A stretch of DNA of 6,870 nucleotides from Flavobacteriales bacterium (GTDB taxonomy: Bacteria; Bacteroidota; Bacteroidia; NS11-12g; UBA955), in the NCBI GenBank assembly GCA_947472115.1, contig CANIZU010000101.1, positions 1 through 6,870 on the forward strand, in the 5' to 3' direction. The notes below the pieces were generated by a model. That model saw only the letters and a list, made by a program, of their open reading frames with translations. It was not told the DNA's origin and did not search any database. Position numbers and translations under genes: made by a program. The first letter of the stretch is position 1. The number at the start of each line of letters is the position of its first letter. Shown here piece by piece: positions 4,782 through 6,870 of this stretch.

Positions 4782-6858
4782 AGTGACGAACTACAATCTT
4801 ACTGTTCAAAGTTTTGCTGTTTCCAGAAACCTTTACAACATATACTCCTTCAGACCAATCAGCAACATTCAAAGACAATTTGCCAGACTCCATAGCGCCT
4901 GCAAAAACAACCTTGCCTTGAATATCCATTACATTCACCATAGAATTGCCCATTTCAGGAGCCTCTACATTGAATACACTATTTGCTGGGTTAGGGTACA
5001 ACCTCAAATTCTGCTCAACCGCTTCAACACCTGTCATCGCAATTGGGAAAGTCTCAGATTGCAATACCTCTTTGGTAACCGCATCTTGAACCCAAACCAC
5101 AACCGACAAATCATCCCATGACTCACAGCTGTTTTCAGTAGCCAAATTGATAGGGGCTGTAGCATCACCAGGCAAACGATAAGAACCGTTGAAAGTAAAT
5201 GACAAAGTCTTGCTCACTTTGGTGTCTTTTGTCATAGCAGCCAAAGCCAAACCATTCCCGTCAGGCATCACCTTCTTCATTACATTTTCAAATTTCTTTT
5301 CACCATTGGTCTTTAAGTTAGCATAGGTAGTTCCTTCAACAATCGTTGCGAACAACTTCATGTTGGTACTGCTAAAATTAGCCACTGGAGTGATATCAAT
5401 GTTTGCAGTGATTTTATTCTTCCATGTCAAAGAAACATTTCCTTTGATATCCATGAACGCAGGCTTCGCAGCAAACTGATCGTATAAAACAGAAGAGTAA
5501 CTTGCAGCGTTTCCGCCCCATCCACCATCAACGAACATCATTGGGATAGAGTTTACACCATAATAAGTACGACGTACACCACCCTCAGCAGTGTAATATG
5601 GATCGCCCGTTCCAGGCCAGCTCATTTGGTACTTCACCGTGCTGTGGCTAGATTTTTGAGCAACAATACCTTCAAAGTTTACGTTACCACCCGCACAAGG
5701 TCCGCAAGTAGATGAAGTAAACACCTCATGTAAAATTTTACGAGGAATGATTTTATCAACTACGTTCACCACCATTGTGATGGTATCGTTTCCTTTGTTC
5801 TCATCTGAAGAACCATTGATTTTTGATGCCCAATACTTGATAGTATAAACACCCACCGCAGATGGAGTCCACTTGGTTGGATGAGCCAAATCTTGGTTAC
5901 CAAAAGTTGAAATGTTTGCACCTGAAGCAGCACCAGTTACAACCGCACCACCATTCACAGAATAGTTCAAATCAGCACCAGTCACTTTCGCAGTACCAAT
6001 GTTGAAGAAACTTCCTGACACAGAGAAAGGAGCCGCGCTTAACACTAAGAATTGCGACATGCTTCCAGACTTTCCGCTCAAATCGTTGGTAGGCTGACTA
6101 CCCTGAATGAACTGATAGTAGCTATTGTCTTCTGCAGTGAAAATATTTGCAGAAATTTGTTGCGCACCCACGTTTGGAGAAGCGGCCAAGTTGTAAGAAG
6201 TAGTACCATTGGTTTGGATACCTACACTCATTTTCACGTTGCTCGTACACAAAGCACCCGCAGTAGTTACACACAAAGTCTTCATGTCAACCACGTAAAT
6301 GTTGTTGGTAGTTTCTTCCATTACGATGGCCCAATACGTCCAACCATTTTGGATGTTTGCTTCGCCGAAGAAGTTAAACCAAACCCAGTGTTGACGATAA
6401 GGCGCCTTGCCGTAAGTCTTGGCCATAACTGCACTTTGGTAGGTAGTAGTTCCACTTACAACACTTTTTGGTTGCATTCCCAAAACGCAAACTGAATTGT
6501 TTGGGATGTTAGCACTAGGCAAAGCCAAATTTGAAAATGCAGAAGGCATCACTGTAGGAGTACCTGCATCAAAAGAAATTGTTCCGAAATTACTTGGAGT
6601 GTACTTCGTTACAGCACTTCCGTTGAATTTGAAAGAGAAAGGCAACGTTTGTTCCGTAGCGTAAGTAGGCGTTGAATTTGCATCGCCATTCCAAACATTA
6701 CTCCAACCAACGTTAGCCGTTGAAGGATAAGGATTTTCACCATCGGCATTCACGCCGCCTGGATTTTTTCCAGCATTCAAGAAAGGAATACTGAAGTACT
6801 GAGCTTGTGACAATGAAGCCGAACCAAGCATCACCAAAGAAAGTAATATTTTTTTCAT
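4780..6858 (-). CDS. Secreted Omp28/thioredoxin-like protein with T9SS type A sorting domain
   Basis: This is a 692-residue exported protein, probably delivered to the cell surface or medium by the type IX secretion system. A Sec signal peptide (MKKILLSLVMLGSASLSQAQ) is cut near residue 20. Residues 21-270 form a beta-rich region of no family I recognise. Residues 275-368 look like an Ig/CARDB-type beta-sandwich (NIGTAKVTGADLNYSVNGG, then GVYTIKYWASKINGSSDENKGNDTI). Residues 373-460 form a thioredoxin-like domain of the Omp28 type: KILHEVFTSSTCGPCAGGN with the CGPC motif at 385-388, and a likely cis-proline at P439 in NSIPMMFVDGG. Another beta region (470-610) follows. The C-terminal sorting domain (616-692) has LRLYPNPAN and GVYVVKVSG and ends in KIVVRH. 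The redox or binding role is inferred only; its substrate is unknown. The ATG start gives a clean signal peptide. Only 12 nt upstream are visible, so the promoter lies outside the window. Confidence 0.93.
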   Translation of the reverse strand: MKKILLSLVMLGSASLSQAQYFSIPFLNAGKNPGGVNADGENPYPSTANVGWSNVWNGDANSTPTYATEQTLPFSFKFNGSAVTKYTPSNFGTISFDAGTPTVMPSAFSNLALPSANIPNNSVCVLGMQPKSVVSGTTTYQSAVMAKTYGKAPYRQHWVWFNFFGEANIQNGWTYWAIVMEETTNNIYVVDMKTLCVTTAGALCTSNVKMSVGIQTNGTTSYNLAASPNVGAQQISANIFTAEDNSYYQFIQGSQPTNDLSGKSGSMSQFLVLSAAPFSVSGSFFNIGTAKVTGADLNYSVNGGAVVTGAASGANISTFGNQDLAHPTKWTPSAVGVYTIKYWASKINGSSDENKGNDTITMVVNVVDKIIPRKILHEVFTSSTCGPCAGGNVNFEGIVAQKSSHSTVKYQMSWPGTGDPYYTAEGGVRRTYYGVNSIPMMFVDGGWGGNAASYSSVLYDQFAAKPAFMDIKGNVSLTWKNKITANIDITPVANFSSTNMKLFATIVEGTTYANLKTNGEKKFENVMKKVMPDGNGLALAAMTKDTKVSKTLSFTFNGSYRLPGDATAPINLATENSCESWDDLSVVVWVQDAVTKEVLQSETFPIAMTGVEAVEQNLRLYPNPANSVFNVEAPEMGNSMVNVMDIQGKVVFAGAMESGKLSLNVADWSEGVYVVKVSGNSKTLNSKIVVRH

Positions 6859-6870
6859 GTAATTGTAGTT

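Noticed and set aside
6052..6495. Plus-strand 147-aa ORF opposite the T9SS-sorted protein
   Set aside because: It is antisense to a continuous well-formed gene and lacks a signal, domain or promoter.

Overview
The window is an ordinary stretch of a Bacteroidota chromosome (phylum call). All seven genes I support lie on the minus strand, so transcription runs from the high to the low coordinate. The phylum call rests on four things. There is a secreted protein with a C-terminal type IX secretion (Por) sorting domain. Promoters of the TAnnTTTG type sit 25-33 nt before start codons. Shine-Dalgarno sequences are absent. The ribosomal order is rplM-rpsI-rpsB-tsf. I cannot name a genus.

Layout in the direction of transcription. 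(1) 6858-4780: a 692-aa secreted multidomain protein with an Omp28/thioredoxin-like CGPC domain and a T9SS type A sorting tail; a weak hairpin overlaps its stop codon. (2) 4722-4594: a previously unlisted 42-codon ORF that reads as a tiny lipoprotein; its stop codon directly abuts a strong GC-rich terminator (4567-4593). (3) 4529-3513: trhO, a rhodanese-family tRNA U34 hydroxylase, with its own promoter wedged against that terminator. (4) 3388-2645: an exported protein with a Gly/Ala-rich linker and a DUF4468-like domain. (5) 2470-35: the translation operon rplM (uL13), rpsI (uS9), rpsB (uS2), tsf (EF-Ts), driven by a good TTG-N20-TATTTTTG promoter and closed by a strong GAAA-loop terminator at the left edge.

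The operon genes work together directly. uL13 belongs to the large subunit, uS9 and uS2 to the small subunit, and EF-Ts recharges EF-Tu. TrhO fits the translation theme, since it modifies wobble uridine in tRNA, but it has its own promoter. The two exported proteins and the small lipoprotein are envelope or surface products with no evident link to translation.

No gap exceeds 300 bases. The longest gene-free stretch, 2471-2644, holds the rplM promoter and no convincing terminator or RNA gene. I found no tRNA or rRNA gene, insertion sequence, CRISPR array, prophage or sign of recent transfer, and no new multi-gene system. The main additions over a plain ORF call are the small lipoprotein ORF, two corrected start sites (trhO and the DUF4468-like gene), a GTG start for rplM, and the promoter and terminator assignments.
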